From Microbulbifer aggregans (GTDB lineage Bacteria > Pseudomonadota > Gammaproteobacteria > Pseudomonadales > Cellvibrionaceae), in assembly GCF_001750105.1 (NCBI RefSeq), contig NZ_CP014143.1, positions 744,001 through 808,000 on the forward strand: a stretch of 64,000 nucleotides of DNA, written 5' to 3'. The notes beneath the pieces are model-generated. The model was not told the DNA's origin. It did not search any database and saw nothing but the letters and a program-made list of their open reading frames with translations. The position numbers were made by a program, and so were the translations under genes. This document shows positions 45,199 through 55,345 of the stretch, piece by piece. Every line of letters begins with the position of its first letter. Position 1 is the first letter of the stretch.

Positions 45199-48081
45199 TC
45201 AGACTACTTGCCAGCGTAAGGTGAAGAGGGTTGTAGTTTCTGCCTTTTGATTTAATCGCTGTTGCAGCGAGTCGAGCAACGCATCGCGCTTTTCAATAAT
45301 CTCATCTTCTACGACAAAGATTTCCTGACGCTGGCGACGCTGTTTTCGCTCCAGCTCCGCAAGCTCGCGCTGAATCTCTGCCTGTTCCTGCAAACTTTCC
45401 GCCTTGCGACCATCGCGTTTCAACTGTGCAATACGTGATTTTGTGTTGCGCAGGGCTTCTTCAGCGGCCAACAATTTGTCGTCGGCCCAGCGTTCCAGCT
45501 TATCCCGTTCTTCATTGAACAGCCGCTGATTGGCTTCCAATACTTCGGCAATACTGGCCTGAACCCGGCGCTCACTATTAGCCACAAGAATTCCCGGCAT
45601 TTCGGAGCTCAGGGTTTCCGGCTTGGCAGCTGCCGGGATGGCCATCAGCTTTTCGCAGGTTTCCTGATCCAATACCTGGCCACCGTCTGTAATGCCCGTA
45701 AATAAAAGGGCATCGGTGGTATCAAAGGCGGTGACGCTTAGGTGGACCAAAGTAAGCCACCCTGATTTGCCGCGTAACTGCTCGATGACCGAAACCCGCG
45801 AGCCGTGTTTGGCGTAATCCAGCTTGAGTAGAGCCGGGGGAGTTTCTGTCTTGAGGCAGGCATCAATGCTCCATTCCCCCAATGGATGACTCAGCCGATA
45901 GGCGTGCGCCATCATGTCTGGCTGAGAAGCGCCGCGAATAAATTGATAGCGACCAACTGGTGCCAGCGAGGCGATGGCTTGCGGAGGCTGAGTCAGGGAA
46001 AAAGCATAAGACTGCTCGTCGAACCGAGCACACTTGGCCAGTGCATGGCGGGTCACGCCCCAGAACCAGCGGCCAATCCTGTCCAGCCGCGCTTCGGCTT
46101 CGTCGAGACGCAGCTTGAGGCGATCGTGCACATCCTCATCAAAATTTTCCAGTAGCTGGGTCTGGGTGTCTTTGATCCGGTCGGTGATCGCCTCTTCGAG
46201 TTCGCTTTGCAAGGTGTTGAACGCAGCCTCAATGTCCTCGGGGTGGCGGCAAGTGTCATAGATCTGCAGGATACGCTTCTCGAAATCAAGCCCACCTTCA
46301 ACCCGGCCTAGTACTTCATCGGATGCACCAAATACTCCGGAGAAAAGATTGAATTTCTCTGTAAGCAACTCCAGCACGCGCTGATCTGCCTGGTTGCGGG
46401 TGTTAAGAAAATTGATTACCACGACATCGAAACGCTGGCCGTAGCGATGGCAGCGGCCGATGCGTTGCTCTACCCGTTGTGGATTCCACGGCAGGTCGTA
46501 ATTAATGATCAGTGCACAGAATTGCAGGTTCACACCTTCGGCGGCCGCTTCCGTAGCGATCATAATTTCCGCACCACTGCCATCGTCCTTGCGAAAATGG
46601 TCGATCAGTGCGGTACGGCGATCTACCTGTGGGGAACCGGTTACGCGGTCGCTACCCTGATGTTCTTCTAACCAGTCCCGGTAGATTGCCGTAGAGTTTT
46701 CGTGCGTATTGGTTCCGCTAAACAGGACCAGTTTGTCCTGGTACCCGTTGGCTGAGAGAAAGCGATGCAGGTATTCCTGCGTGCGTTTGGATTCAGTGAA
46801 GATGATGGCTTTCCTAGGAGCGCCCAGATCAGCCATTTTGCCAAAACCGAGGGTTAGCGCCTTGAGTAGTGCCTGGGCCTTAGTATCAGTCTCCAGGGCA
46901 TTAGCGGCATCGATAAAGGCGGTCAATTCGGCGATTTCTTCTCGCAGGTTATCCTTTTGCAGCTGTCGCTGCTCACCACCTTCAAGGTCGCCTTCGTCCT
47001 CCAGGTAATCCTGCTCCAGATCGTCATCATTGACGAGTTGCTCGAGTAGCTGACTGCCGTCATCTTCCTCTGCGCCATTCAACATCCGTTCAAGACGGTC
47101 GCGGATAGTGAGCAGGGTACCCACCACCGCGTGGGAACTGGAGGCTAGCAATTTGCGCAGTATCAGAGCTGTAAGGTGGCGCTGCTGCCTCGGCAAAGCG
47201 TAGGAATCCTCGCGCTGCAAGAACGCTGAAATACGCTCGTAGAGAGATTGCTCCTCATCGATTGGCTCAAATGGCTGAGTCAGCGCCTTCCGTTCCGTAT
47301 AACGAATGTACTCCAGCACATCACGCCGCAATGTACGGTTGACATAAGAACCCAGGCGGGCTCGCAGCTCATCCATGGAAGCAGCTCCATGTACATACTG
47401 CCGGCGAAACGCTTTTTCGTCGCCAAACATGTGCTCGTCGATGAGTGTGGAGAGACCGTATAGCTCCATTAGCGAGTTCTGCAATGGAGTGGCCGTTAGC
47501 AGCACCTTCTTGCGGCCATCCAATGCGCGCCTTAAGGCCTGCCCGGTACGGTTGCTTGAACGATGTGCATTACGTAGCTTGTGGGCTTCGTCAATCACTA
47601 CCAGATCCCAGGGGATGGCGCGCAGCTCCGCCTCCAGCTTAGCGGCGAAAGGATAGGACATGATGACGACGGCCTTGCCTGCCATAGCTTGTAAGGTAGA
47701 AAGCAGGTCTCCCACGCTTTGTTTACGCATGGAAACCGCATCGACCACTACCGTGGGGACCGCAAACTTCTCTTGCAGCTCCTGAGCCCACTGCTTTCGA
47801 AGGCTAGCCGGACAAATTACCAGCAGACGCCGGCGGCGCTCCGCCCAGGACTGACAGACGACCAAGCCTGCCTCGATGGTTTTACCGAGACCGACTTCAT
47901 CCGCCAGCAGCACCCCCTGCTGTAAGGGGTTACGCAGGGCGAACAGTGCTGCTTCAATCTGATGCGGATTCAGGTCAACCTTGGCGTCGAACAATGAATG
48001 GGACAGGCGGCCGATGCCGTGGGCGGTATCGCGCCGTGTCAATTCATGGGCGTAGTATTTCGCGTGATAGGCCGAAATCAA
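45199..48081 (-). CDS. SNF2/RapA-like helicase linked to Mod-Res
   Basis: 960 residues from TTG 48081, supported by GGGGGAAG. SF2/SNF2 motifs: ADEVGLGKTIEAG (Walker A, 60-72), VVIDEAHKLRN (DEAH 164-167), LLTATPLQN, and QRIGRCHRYGQ (motif VI, about 535). The C-terminal third (about 840-930) is a long charged coiled coil. It resembles RapA/HepA-type and DISARM DrmD-type helicases. Being first in a three-gene unit with Mod and Res, it may help Res-Mod remodel or translocate DNA. 228 bases separate it from the next helicase gene. Confidence 0.9.
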   Translation of the reverse strand: MISAYHAKYYAHELTRRDTAHGIGRLSHSLFDAKVDLNPHQIEAALFALRNPLQQGVLLADEVGLGKTIEAGLVVCQSWAERRRRLLVICPASLRKQWAQELQEKFAVPTVVVDAVSMRKQSVGDLLSTLQAMAGKAVVIMSYPFAAKLEAELRAIPWDLVVIDEAHKLRNAHRSSNRTGQALRRALDGRKKVLLTATPLQNSLMELYGLSTLIDEHMFGDEKAFRRQYVHGAASMDELRARLGSYVNRTLRRDVLEYIRYTERKALTQPFEPIDEEQSLYERISAFLQREDSYALPRQQRHLTALILRKLLASSSHAVVGTLLTIRDRLERMLNGAEEDDGSQLLEQLVNDDDLEQDYLEDEGDLEGGEQRQLQKDNLREEIAELTAFIDAANALETDTKAQALLKALTLGFGKMADLGAPRKAIIFTESKRTQEYLHRFLSANGYQDKLVLFSGTNTHENSTAIYRDWLEEHQGSDRVTGSPQVDRRTALIDHFRKDDGSGAEIMIATEAAAEGVNLQFCALIINYDLPWNPQRVEQRIGRCHRYGQRFDVVVINFLNTRNQADQRVLELLTEKFNLFSGVFGASDEVLGRVEGGLDFEKRILQIYDTCRHPEDIEAAFNTLQSELEEAITDRIKDTQTQLLENFDEDVHDRLKLRLDEAEARLDRIGRWFWGVTRHALAKCARFDEQSYAFSLTQPPQAIASLAPVGRYQFIRGASQPDMMAHAYRLSHPLGEWSIDACLKTETPPALLKLDYAKHGSRVSVIEQLRGKSGWLTLVHLSVTAFDTTDALLFTGITDGGQVLDQETCEKLMAIPAAAKPETLSSEMPGILVANSERRVQASIAEVLEANQRLFNEERDKLERWADDKLLAAEEALRNTKSRIAQLKRDGRKAESLQEQAEIQRELAELERKQRRQRQEIFVVEDEIIEKRDALLDSLQQRLNQKAETTTLFTLRWQVV

Positions 48082-48309
48082 GTGTCTTCCCCCTAAGGCG
48101 CTGGCTATTTATTGGCCAATCACTTATCAAATCTACACCGCTGAGTGGCGCTTATTCTATCCGGGTAGACTAGCAGAAATGAGACTTAAGTCACCAAAGC
48201 ATCACCGATTCAAGCATCCTTAGGTCTGGCGTCAAACACGTAAAAGTTGTTCGAAAAACAAACAGCCCATCCTCCGGTTGGTAGATGCTCAAATGCCTTC
48301 CGCTTTGCG

Positions 48310-51300
48310 TTATACGGGTTCCAATACAACACTGGTCGATCGCGTGGCCACATTGCTCGAGACATGCTCCAGCCAGCGTGTTAGCAGCTGCAATTCACCC
48401 TCCTGTATATCCCCATGGGGGAACGCCAACTGCACCGCCCTGTGATTCCCGCTGGGATAGAATTGCAGCAGTGGCACGCCGTTGTTAAGCGATAACATCG
48501 CCAGCTTGTCCGGCACAGAGTCTCGACCGTCAAACCTTAGAGCGCGCACCGCAGAGAACTCGCTCCGGGTTAGATACACTTCAGTCAGAACAACAGGACC
48601 ATGGGGCGTCTTCTCCCGGCGCCATCCACGACGCAACCGGACGGTTGGTATAGACTCGTCCTCTACTGAAGGCGCCTCATCATTGTCCTGACTTAGTTCA
48701 ATTTCAAGGTCGTCCTTCTGAAGGTCTTGTTCATGTGCAAAAAGCCGGATCTCCATACGATCAGCGAATTCATAGAGTTGGCGATAGGCCTGCTCTATTT
48801 CTTGTCCCGACAGCATTTTATGGCCATCGCCCAGTGCAAACAGTGGTAAATCGACCCTTGCCGTTAGGTAGAAGTGGCTATTTGCTTTGTCTTTGTCCAG
48901 CGCCAGCTTGACCAGTGGAAACTCTTCGCGCTGCGCTTTGAATCTACGCGTGGCACGGGTCAGGCCCTCCTGGTGATTGGCGTTCAGAGCTGCACGGGTA
49001 GCCAGTGGTGAGATCAGCGACAGGTAGTACACAGTGCCCGAAACAAGCGACGAAAGTTCTGACGAATAGCGAAGTTCGGCCACGATCGGTTGCCGTCGCT
49101 GACTTTGGGGCAGAGTGGCCTCTAACAAAAATTGAGCAGCGGGATGCTGCTCGCTGTGCTCTAAGCGATAAAAGTCGTGCCCGTGAAGACGGGATATCTC
49201 GTGTAACTGGCCACGCAGGTAGTTTGTTAGTTCTTCGGAGCTTGCGGATTGGACCGGCTGGTAATCGAAAGCCGGGCACTGAGCTGGATCCAGATCGGCC
49301 GGGTAAGGGTCAGCAACCGTATTGCTTTGATCAGGCCTTCGTAAAAAGTCTTCCCATCCCTCGACGGCGTTCGCTAAGTCTATCTGACGGTCGGTATCGT
49401 GATGTCTGCAGGCATCCATCTTGCCCTCCACATCATGTTTCATCCTGATAAACGACGCTACCTGCTCCTGATCAAATGATCGGTTTAGATAGGGGTAGTG
49501 AATCGCGAGCTCTGTGTTCTCCTGCTGTTGCAATCGGTTGTTCACACATCCGAACAAGCGGTCCACCCGACCCACGCGTTGTTCATTGTCCCCCGGAGTC
49601 CAGGCAATTCCGTAGTGGTGAACCTTTCGACATTGGAGATGGAGATTAACACCCTCTTGGAAAACTGAAGTTGCGACCAAGACATTGGGGTAGAAGGGGC
49701 TGTTAAAGCCGAGAATTAGGCGCTGGCGATTGCTGGTTTCACCACTGGCAAACCAGGCCGGGTTCTGCAAGCTGGTCAACTCGGCCCAGGGTTTCTCCCA
49801 ATCGGCAAGGCGGTGATCTGTGATTTTCTCGCAGAGTGGTTCAAAGGTTCTGATCGCATTGACGAAGTATTGAAACATCAATGAGCTGGGCAACTCTCGC
49901 CTGACGTGCTGTATAAAGGCACGATAGCTCGTCTGAGCATTGCCGCTGCTCTTTTTGCGATTAAACTGGGTAAACCAGCAGTAGAGCTCCACCATCACCG
50001 GGCTCGCATATAGGAAGCCCGTCTTCAGGTAGTTGCCAAGATTCTCCAGGATACCTAGATCCTGTGCCCTCCACTGCCTGAGAAGGGCTTGCTCAGCCTC
50101 TGGCAGTAGATCAAACATCATTCCCCAGGCGGTAGGCAGAGGGGACTCGTATCGCTGCGTATCTGCACCAGCGACATGTTCCGCCTCACTGTCGCTCGTT
50201 AGCCGATCATGCAACTGTAACCGGGTGGCCAGTGCAACATCGCTGAAGGAATCCCGAGTCCGCTCGCCAACTTGCTTGCGCCGGAAGGCTGTGTATTCGC
50301 CGTTGAAGTAGTCGCTGGCCGGCTCCATGAAGAGGCTGAACAGGCTTTCTGGCTTACGAAAGCGGAGCCGCACGTTAGTGGCATCGGTGCGGGCGAATCG
50401 CCCACGCTTGACCACAAACAGGTCTGCGATCCTCGAGGAGAGCTTTTCTTCATCGGTAACGCCTTGTTCGAGGAGATCCTCATCCTCAGCACTCAGCTGT
50501 TCGCGCTCCTCAGCCGTAAGCTTGCCTGTCGGTGCTACGAATTCGGTGAAGAACCGCCGTGACCAGCCCTTGGCTCGCCAGTCCTTTAGCACTGTGGCAG
50601 GTCTGGGGACGCCCAAGGCTTTTACGATTCTGTTGGCCAGTAGCTCGTCGTAAGCCTCGTTGACCCGCTGGGTGATTTCACGCACCGAGGGAATTCGCCG
50701 GACGAAAATCAGATGCTTGTGTTCGTGGAGATCCGGTCCAGTTGAAAAAATCTCTTGCGGTACGCACTGCTGCAGGAGCTTGTCATATTTGGGGTGGGCT
50801 GGATACCTCGAAAAGCGGCGATGGTATTCGCGGGTTAAAGCCTGCAACACCTGAGTATCCGGCGCTGTGGTATAGGAGTCCGCTGCCACCTGATCATCAT
50901 TGTTTTCGGAATCCTGATTATCTGTGGGATCGGTCACCCCCACTGACTCGAACCCCTCTAGATACCCGTACATGAATCTACGGTTGTTTCCGGAGACTGC
51001 TGCATCTTCAACCAGTTTTTTCTGATACAGGGCAAAGAACAGCTCAGCACTCAGGTCATCCCCGAAATCAGCTGGAAGGGCCCGCTCGTGACGATAGCTG
51101 TACTTGTTATGGAAACGCCGCTGGCCTGAATCATCGGCGGCTCCCTCCATCATGCGCAGACGGCGTACCGCGTGTTTTCGCAATAGCTCTGGCGCGTCCT
51201 GCAGGTCTACGTCACGGTCGAAATCTGTAAAGTAGCTAAAGATCGCCGGCACATCGGCGAGTGAAGAATGGCTGGGGGTCGCTGTCAGCAGCAGCGCCCT

Positions 51301-52005
51301 CTCTGCCAAGCGCTTGTTGCCGGAGCCAAAGAATCCTCGCGCGGCTCCAACCCGCTGGGAGCCACCCCCGGCTTTGCGGAAGTAGTGCGCCTCGTCGATG
51401 ATTACTAAGTCGAAGCCTGCACCATCGAGCGCACGCAGGATCTCTCGGTTAATTTCGCGCGCCGTGCGCTCGGCCAGCCGCTGCTTGTCGTCACTGACTT
51501 TCAAATCGCTCGGCAGCAATCCACTTAGGCTATGGATGGTGGTCAGGTAGAAATGACCGGCGCCACTGCTCACCGCCTCTTGCAGATCTGGGAGGCGCTT
51601 GCACAGCTGTGGCTCGTGTACGGGGCCACCGTCGGCCAGGTTACGCACCAGATGGTCAACTTCCTTGTAATGCTCGCGCAGGAAGCCCCGGTACTCCCGT
51701 ATCCAGTGGGTGCAGATGTCGCGATTCGGGGCCATTACCAGAACCTTCGCGTCCGGATTCTGCTTCCACAGCAGCGCCATCACCCCCAGCGCTTGCATTG
51801 TCTTGCCCATTCCCACCTCATCGGCGAGCAACGCAAGATCGTATTGGGCCAAGCGGTTCCACAAGCCCGCAACGCCCTCAGCCTGTTTGGCGGCCATGGA
51901 GGTCTTGTTAGCACTCTCATAGCGCCAATCTGCATTGCCCCGCTCGAAGGTGATCCACTGGGAGACATCCTCTGGCCGTAGTGCACCCCATTCCCTGCTA
52001 GACAT
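48310..52005 (-). CDS. Large SNF2-family helicase of the PLD/DUF6361 module
   Basis: 1231 residues. Walker A is LADEVGMGKTMQALG (about 60-74), motif Ia-like VLVMAPNRDICTHWIREY, DEAH in LVIIDEAHYFRKAGGG (about 200), LLTATPSHS, and motif VI DNEQRVGRVDRLFG (about 810). The gap between the two lobes is unusually long (about 280-720), suggesting a large insert that could read a partner or a DNA feature. The C-terminal ~330 residues are outside the motor. The start overlaps the PLD gene stop by 8 bases, so the two are co-translated. Confidence 0.9.
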   Translation of the reverse strand: MSSREWGALRPEDVSQWITFERGNADWRYESANKTSMAAKQAEGVAGLWNRLAQYDLALLADEVGMGKTMQALGVMALLWKQNPDAKVLVMAPNRDICTHWIREYRGFLREHYKEVDHLVRNLADGGPVHEPQLCKRLPDLQEAVSSGAGHFYLTTIHSLSGLLPSDLKVSDDKQRLAERTAREINREILRALDGAGFDLVIIDEAHYFRKAGGGSQRVGAARGFFGSGNKRLAERALLLTATPSHSSLADVPAIFSYFTDFDRDVDLQDAPELLRKHAVRRLRMMEGAADDSGQRRFHNKYSYRHERALPADFGDDLSAELFFALYQKKLVEDAAVSGNNRRFMYGYLEGFESVGVTDPTDNQDSENNDDQVAADSYTTAPDTQVLQALTREYHRRFSRYPAHPKYDKLLQQCVPQEIFSTGPDLHEHKHLIFVRRIPSVREITQRVNEAYDELLANRIVKALGVPRPATVLKDWRAKGWSRRFFTEFVAPTGKLTAEEREQLSAEDEDLLEQGVTDEEKLSSRIADLFVVKRGRFARTDATNVRLRFRKPESLFSLFMEPASDYFNGEYTAFRRKQVGERTRDSFSDVALATRLQLHDRLTSDSEAEHVAGADTQRYESPLPTAWGMMFDLLPEAEQALLRQWRAQDLGILENLGNYLKTGFLYASPVMVELYCWFTQFNRKKSSGNAQTSYRAFIQHVRRELPSSLMFQYFVNAIRTFEPLCEKITDHRLADWEKPWAELTSLQNPAWFASGETSNRQRLILGFNSPFYPNVLVATSVFQEGVNLHLQCRKVHHYGIAWTPGDNEQRVGRVDRLFGCVNNRLQQQENTELAIHYPYLNRSFDQEQVASFIRMKHDVEGKMDACRHHDTDRQIDLANAVEGWEDFLRRPDQSNTVADPYPADLDPAQCPAFDYQPVQSASSEELTNYLRGQLHEISRLHGHDFYRLEHSEQHPAAQFLLEATLPQSQRRQPIVAELRYSSELSSLVSGTVYYLSLISPLATRAALNANHQEGLTRATRRFKAQREEFPLVKLALDKDKANSHFYLTARVDLPLFALGDGHKMLSGQEIEQAYRQLYEFADRMEIRLFAHEQDLQKDDLEIELSQDNDEAPSVEDESIPTVRLRRGWRREKTPHGPVVLTEVYLTRSEFSAVRALRFDGRDSVPDKLAMLSLNNGVPLLQFYPSGNHRAVQLAFPHGDIQEGELQLLTRWLEHVSSNVATRSTSVVLEPV

Positions 52006-53920
52006 GGCTCACCTCCTGATAGCCACTCGTGCTGGCAATGTAGTCAATGAATTTACGCTGCTCTCGGTTTGTGGAAGGCAGCGGCGGCACTGGCACTTCC
52101 AGAGCCCGCCACTGCTCGGTGGTGAGATGCATTGGCCCTTGCTTCTCATCGAGAAACATCAGTCGTTCACGGGCGAAGCAACAGGTCGTATTTAGCTCTT
52201 GCGCCAGGAACCAGTCGATCACCGCTGCAGGTTTGTCATCTAGCCGCATCCGGACCTTTTCGACCAGCTCTTGCAGGCAACCTGGGTAGACCCGCAGCCA
52301 CTTGACCAGCTGCTCTGCCTCGGTGCAGGTCTCCAGTCGTGCGCGAAACTGCTTCATGGCGTAGAACAGGCGGAAGTAGGTCAACTCCTCGCTACTATCA
52401 CCGTCTGTCGCTAGGGGTAGTGCCTCGTCCGGATCGTCGTCGGAGCGAAGGCTCGGGTGCAGCACCAATTTACCATTGGTATCTGGGTCGCTATTGGTAA
52501 CCAGGCTATCGAAAAGATCTTTCAGGGTCTCGAAGCTCTGGGCGCGCCGGTAGCGCTGGCCGGTTTCGATAATCAGGCCACGAATAGTTTCGCCGTCCGA
52601 GGACAGTATCTGATAAAAATGTCGGGCCAACAGTGCAGAGCCATCCTCTATCGCGAGGTTAAGAGGCTGTAGTCTCCTGTCTTCAGCCCAAATCAGCTCT
52701 TGGCGGGCTCTCAACCCTGGCAGCTGCAGTTGATAGCCGGCCTCAGGCTCCCCCACATACCACTGGCCACGGATGGTGTAACTGCTGGTCTGCCAGTTGA
52801 AAGTAACCGTCAGGTCGAAAGGCGGCGCTGAGTCTACATCCAGCTCGCTGTCCTCGAGTTCGATCTCACTGGCGAAGTCCTGTGCGCCCACTGCTAATAC
52901 TGGACCAGCGATGGCGGGAACGGTCTTGCTTCGGTGCAGAATGCCGGCCTCGATATTGATACCGCCACCCTCTTCGTTTGCATCGGTGAAGCTGCTGGTG
53001 CCTGGGTGTGTGAAGTTCCAGGAGCCGATGGCTAGCGTTGCCTGGGTCGCCGTTTCCGCCAACCAGAGTTTGGCGTGGGTGAAATCGATGTTGTCTGGGG
53101 GCGGCGCTGGGTAATCACGGAATGTCAGAGCGCCCGTTTTCAGCAGCTCGCTCAGCTCCTCACTCCAGGAAGTGCGGATCTTGTGCCCTTCAATCCTGTC
53201 CGGCACTAGCGCCAGCTTTAGGGCAGGGCTGTCGAGCTTTTGTTGCAGACGCGCAACAAATGCCGGCAGGTCCTCCGCCATATAGGGCGACCAGACTGTG
53301 AGCTGCTCGAGGGGGGTACCGTCGCCAAGGCGGGATAGAAACGTCTCCCGTTCGAAACTGTGTATAAACTGCCAGTCCGTTTCATTACCAGGTGCTAGCG
53401 GCTGCTCAGGCAAATCCAGAGCGCGATCCAGCCCATTAAAGAAGCGCTGAACCTGCTGTTGCTGCACCTTGGTGCTTACCCTCCGAAAATCGAATACCTC
53501 CTGATTGCGGCCCCAACCGCTTACGGTGAGATTTGCACTACCGGCACCGAGAACCGCCTTGCCGTCCTGATCTTCCAAATAGATCACCTTAGGGTGAAAC
53601 AGTGTGCGATCGGTGATGCCCTCCAGCTGTCGGGCAAATGCACGCACCTCTACCGGGTGAATCTGAATTGCCGTACGTTTGAATTGATCGGCCTCCAGCG
53701 CACGGCGATCGCAAAAGACACGAAAGTCGATGCCCTGCTGGCTCAGCTCCAACTGCAGCGCCTCATAGGCCATGCGGTCCCTGGGCGGATCCTCGCCGAG
53801 GATGGCGGGGAGAATATGGCCTTCAACGAAGGGAATACTGATGTTAAAGCTGGTGAGCCATACCCGCTTCAGGGGACCGAGCTGCTTAAGTTCCTTTTTC
53901 AGACGCTGCATCAGCTTCAT
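51998..53920 (-). CDS. Phospholipase D-family nuclease
   Basis: 640 residues. Two HKD-type half-sites are visible: HPKVIYLE...GSAN (His109, Lys111, Glu116, Gly127-Asn130) and HAKLWLAE...GSWN (about 282-300). Both carry Glu where the usual motif has Asp. Two half-sites in one chain indicate a complete PLD active site. PLD-fold nucleases such as NgoFVII/BfiI-like enzymes and DISARM DrmC cut DNA in defence systems. It overlaps DUF6361 by 4 bases (ATGA) and the helicase by 8, so the three proteins are likely made in fixed ratio. Confidence 0.88.
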   Translation of the reverse strand: MKLMQRLKKELKQLGPLKRVWLTSFNISIPFVEGHILPAILGEDPPRDRMAYEALQLELSQQGIDFRVFCDRRALEADQFKRTAIQIHPVEVRAFARQLEGITDRTLFHPKVIYLEDQDGKAVLGAGSANLTVSGWGRNQEVFDFRRVSTKVQQQQVQRFFNGLDRALDLPEQPLAPGNETDWQFIHSFERETFLSRLGDGTPLEQLTVWSPYMAEDLPAFVARLQQKLDSPALKLALVPDRIEGHKIRTSWSEELSELLKTGALTFRDYPAPPPDNIDFTHAKLWLAETATQATLAIGSWNFTHPGTSSFTDANEEGGGINIEAGILHRSKTVPAIAGPVLAVGAQDFASEIELEDSELDVDSAPPFDLTVTFNWQTSSYTIRGQWYVGEPEAGYQLQLPGLRARQELIWAEDRRLQPLNLAIEDGSALLARHFYQILSSDGETIRGLIIETGQRYRRAQSFETLKDLFDSLVTNSDPDTNGKLVLHPSLRSDDDPDEALPLATDGDSSEELTYFRLFYAMKQFRARLETCTEAEQLVKWLRVYPGCLQELVEKVRMRLDDKPAAVIDWFLAQELNTTCCFARERLMFLDEKQGPMHLTTEQWRALEVPVPPLPSTNREQRKFIDYIASTSGYQEVSHV

Positions 53921-55293
53921 GCGGCACCTCCCAGCAACCCCTGCAGCAAGTTTTGGAACTGCGGAATGTAGTAGTGATTGACCCAGTGCCCCCGCGGACG
54001 ATCCTCGGGGTCGGGCTCACGCCGCGAACGCACATCGAGCTTTAGTGTCCCATCGGCGCTGAGGCGTAGCCAGGGTGACTGGCCTCGGTCCTGCATGACG
54101 CCATTATGGTAGGTCAGCAACTGGTGCAGTTGTGACTTGGCATCTATCAGATGAGCAAGCTTAAGCAGCTGTTGCAGGCGCCGTTTCCCCGTACCCGATA
54201 ACTGCGACAGCAAAGCCTCCAGGTCAGTGGCGGTGTCCCTCAAAACTTGCGGGCCGCGCCCATATTTCGCCCACAAGGCAGCAACCTGGTCGAGCGTCTG
54301 TTGCTTGTTGACCAGCATCAGAGTAAACAGCAGGTCCAGCTCAGCCAGAAAGGGCTCCAATTGGCGGACACGGTCGATCTGGCGGCGCTCCTGCTCGCTC
54401 AACGCTGAATCAACTTGGGCTTCGGTGAAGATTGTTTGTGGCTTTGCCTTTGAGCTTCCACCTATCGCCGATGCCAGCACTCGGTAGAGTGCGCCAGCAG
54501 CGCCGCGGTCCAGGTGTGTCACACCTAGCCAAAATTCTCGGGCATAGCTCCCCACCCTAGCCGGTGACTTATAGGCCTCCACATAGCCAGACTTGATCGC
54601 CGCTGGCACCTGATTGAAGGCCACCTGGGGTGCCTTACTAGGCTGGGATAGCACCTCCTCCATATGGCCCCGCAACGCGCGGTAAAGCAGGCTCAGTGGT
54701 CGGACCTGCTTGATCAATGCATGCGCCTGTTTCCATAGGGGCGCCGATTGCGGGGAGTAGTGGTAGTTCTTGTCAAAGAACCCCATCTGTACCAACGGCG
54801 TCTTGTAACGTCCGCTCACCCCCAGTAATGGCTGCCGGACGAGGATGTAACTCTTGTCGGTATCACCAAACAGAAGTGACGGATTACCCGCTCCTTCGCT
54901 CTTGTTCCCCCAGCGTTTACGGGCCTTGGCGCTCCCCAAGACACCGCCAGTATCGACACCGGCATCATCCTGATGCGCAATCATCGAATAGGTAAACAGG
55001 TTTTCGAGATAAATCAGACAGGCGGTCTTGAAACTGAGGGTGTCGAGCCGCTCAAAGGTCTTTCCCAACTGCGGGCTAAGTCTCAACCGCTCATCTTCTA
55101 CCAGATCTTTGATCAGACAATGATGAAACAGGTTGAGGGTGTAATTGCGCACGTCGTTGGAGATGGAGCTGACGCGATAGCGGAAGATATCCTGGCCGAA
55201 GGCCGACCAGATCACCTGCAACCCCAGAGGGTCCACGTTTAGGTCACCGCCGAGGCTGTCATCGTATTCAGTAAGGAATTGGTTCAGATCCAT
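53917..55293 (-). CDS. DUF6361-like protein
   Basis: 458 residues, assigned from memory to the DUF6361 family that accompanies PLD nucleases and helicases; the enzymatic role is unknown. There are no membrane segments. The sequence is helical, with repeated Leu/Arg/Gln segments (QVDSALSEQERRQIDRVRQLEPFLAELDLLFTL) and a basic C-terminus (DVRSRREPDPEDRPRGHWVNHYYIPQFQNLLQGLL). The lack of a recognisable catalytic motif suggests a recognition or scaffold subunit. It couples to the PLD gene by ATGA and follows the DUF429 gene by 52 bases. Confidence 0.72.
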   Translation of the reverse strand: MDLNQFLTEYDDSLGGDLNVDPLGLQVIWSAFGQDIFRYRVSSISNDVRNYTLNLFHHCLIKDLVEDERLRLSPQLGKTFERLDTLSFKTACLIYLENLFTYSMIAHQDDAGVDTGGVLGSAKARKRWGNKSEGAGNPSLLFGDTDKSYILVRQPLLGVSGRYKTPLVQMGFFDKNYHYSPQSAPLWKQAHALIKQVRPLSLLYRALRGHMEEVLSQPSKAPQVAFNQVPAAIKSGYVEAYKSPARVGSYAREFWLGVTHLDRGAAGALYRVLASAIGGSSKAKPQTIFTEAQVDSALSEQERRQIDRVRQLEPFLAELDLLFTLMLVNKQQTLDQVAALWAKYGRGPQVLRDTATDLEALLSQLSGTGKRRLQQLLKLAHLIDAKSQLHQLLTYHNGVMQDRGQSPWLRLSADGTLKLDVRSRREPDPEDRPRGHWVNHYYIPQFQNLLQGLLGGAA

Positions 55294-55345
55294 GAGTAAC
55301 TGAGGTCCTTGTTATTATTTTTGTGTCGTCTTGATTGGTTGTTTT

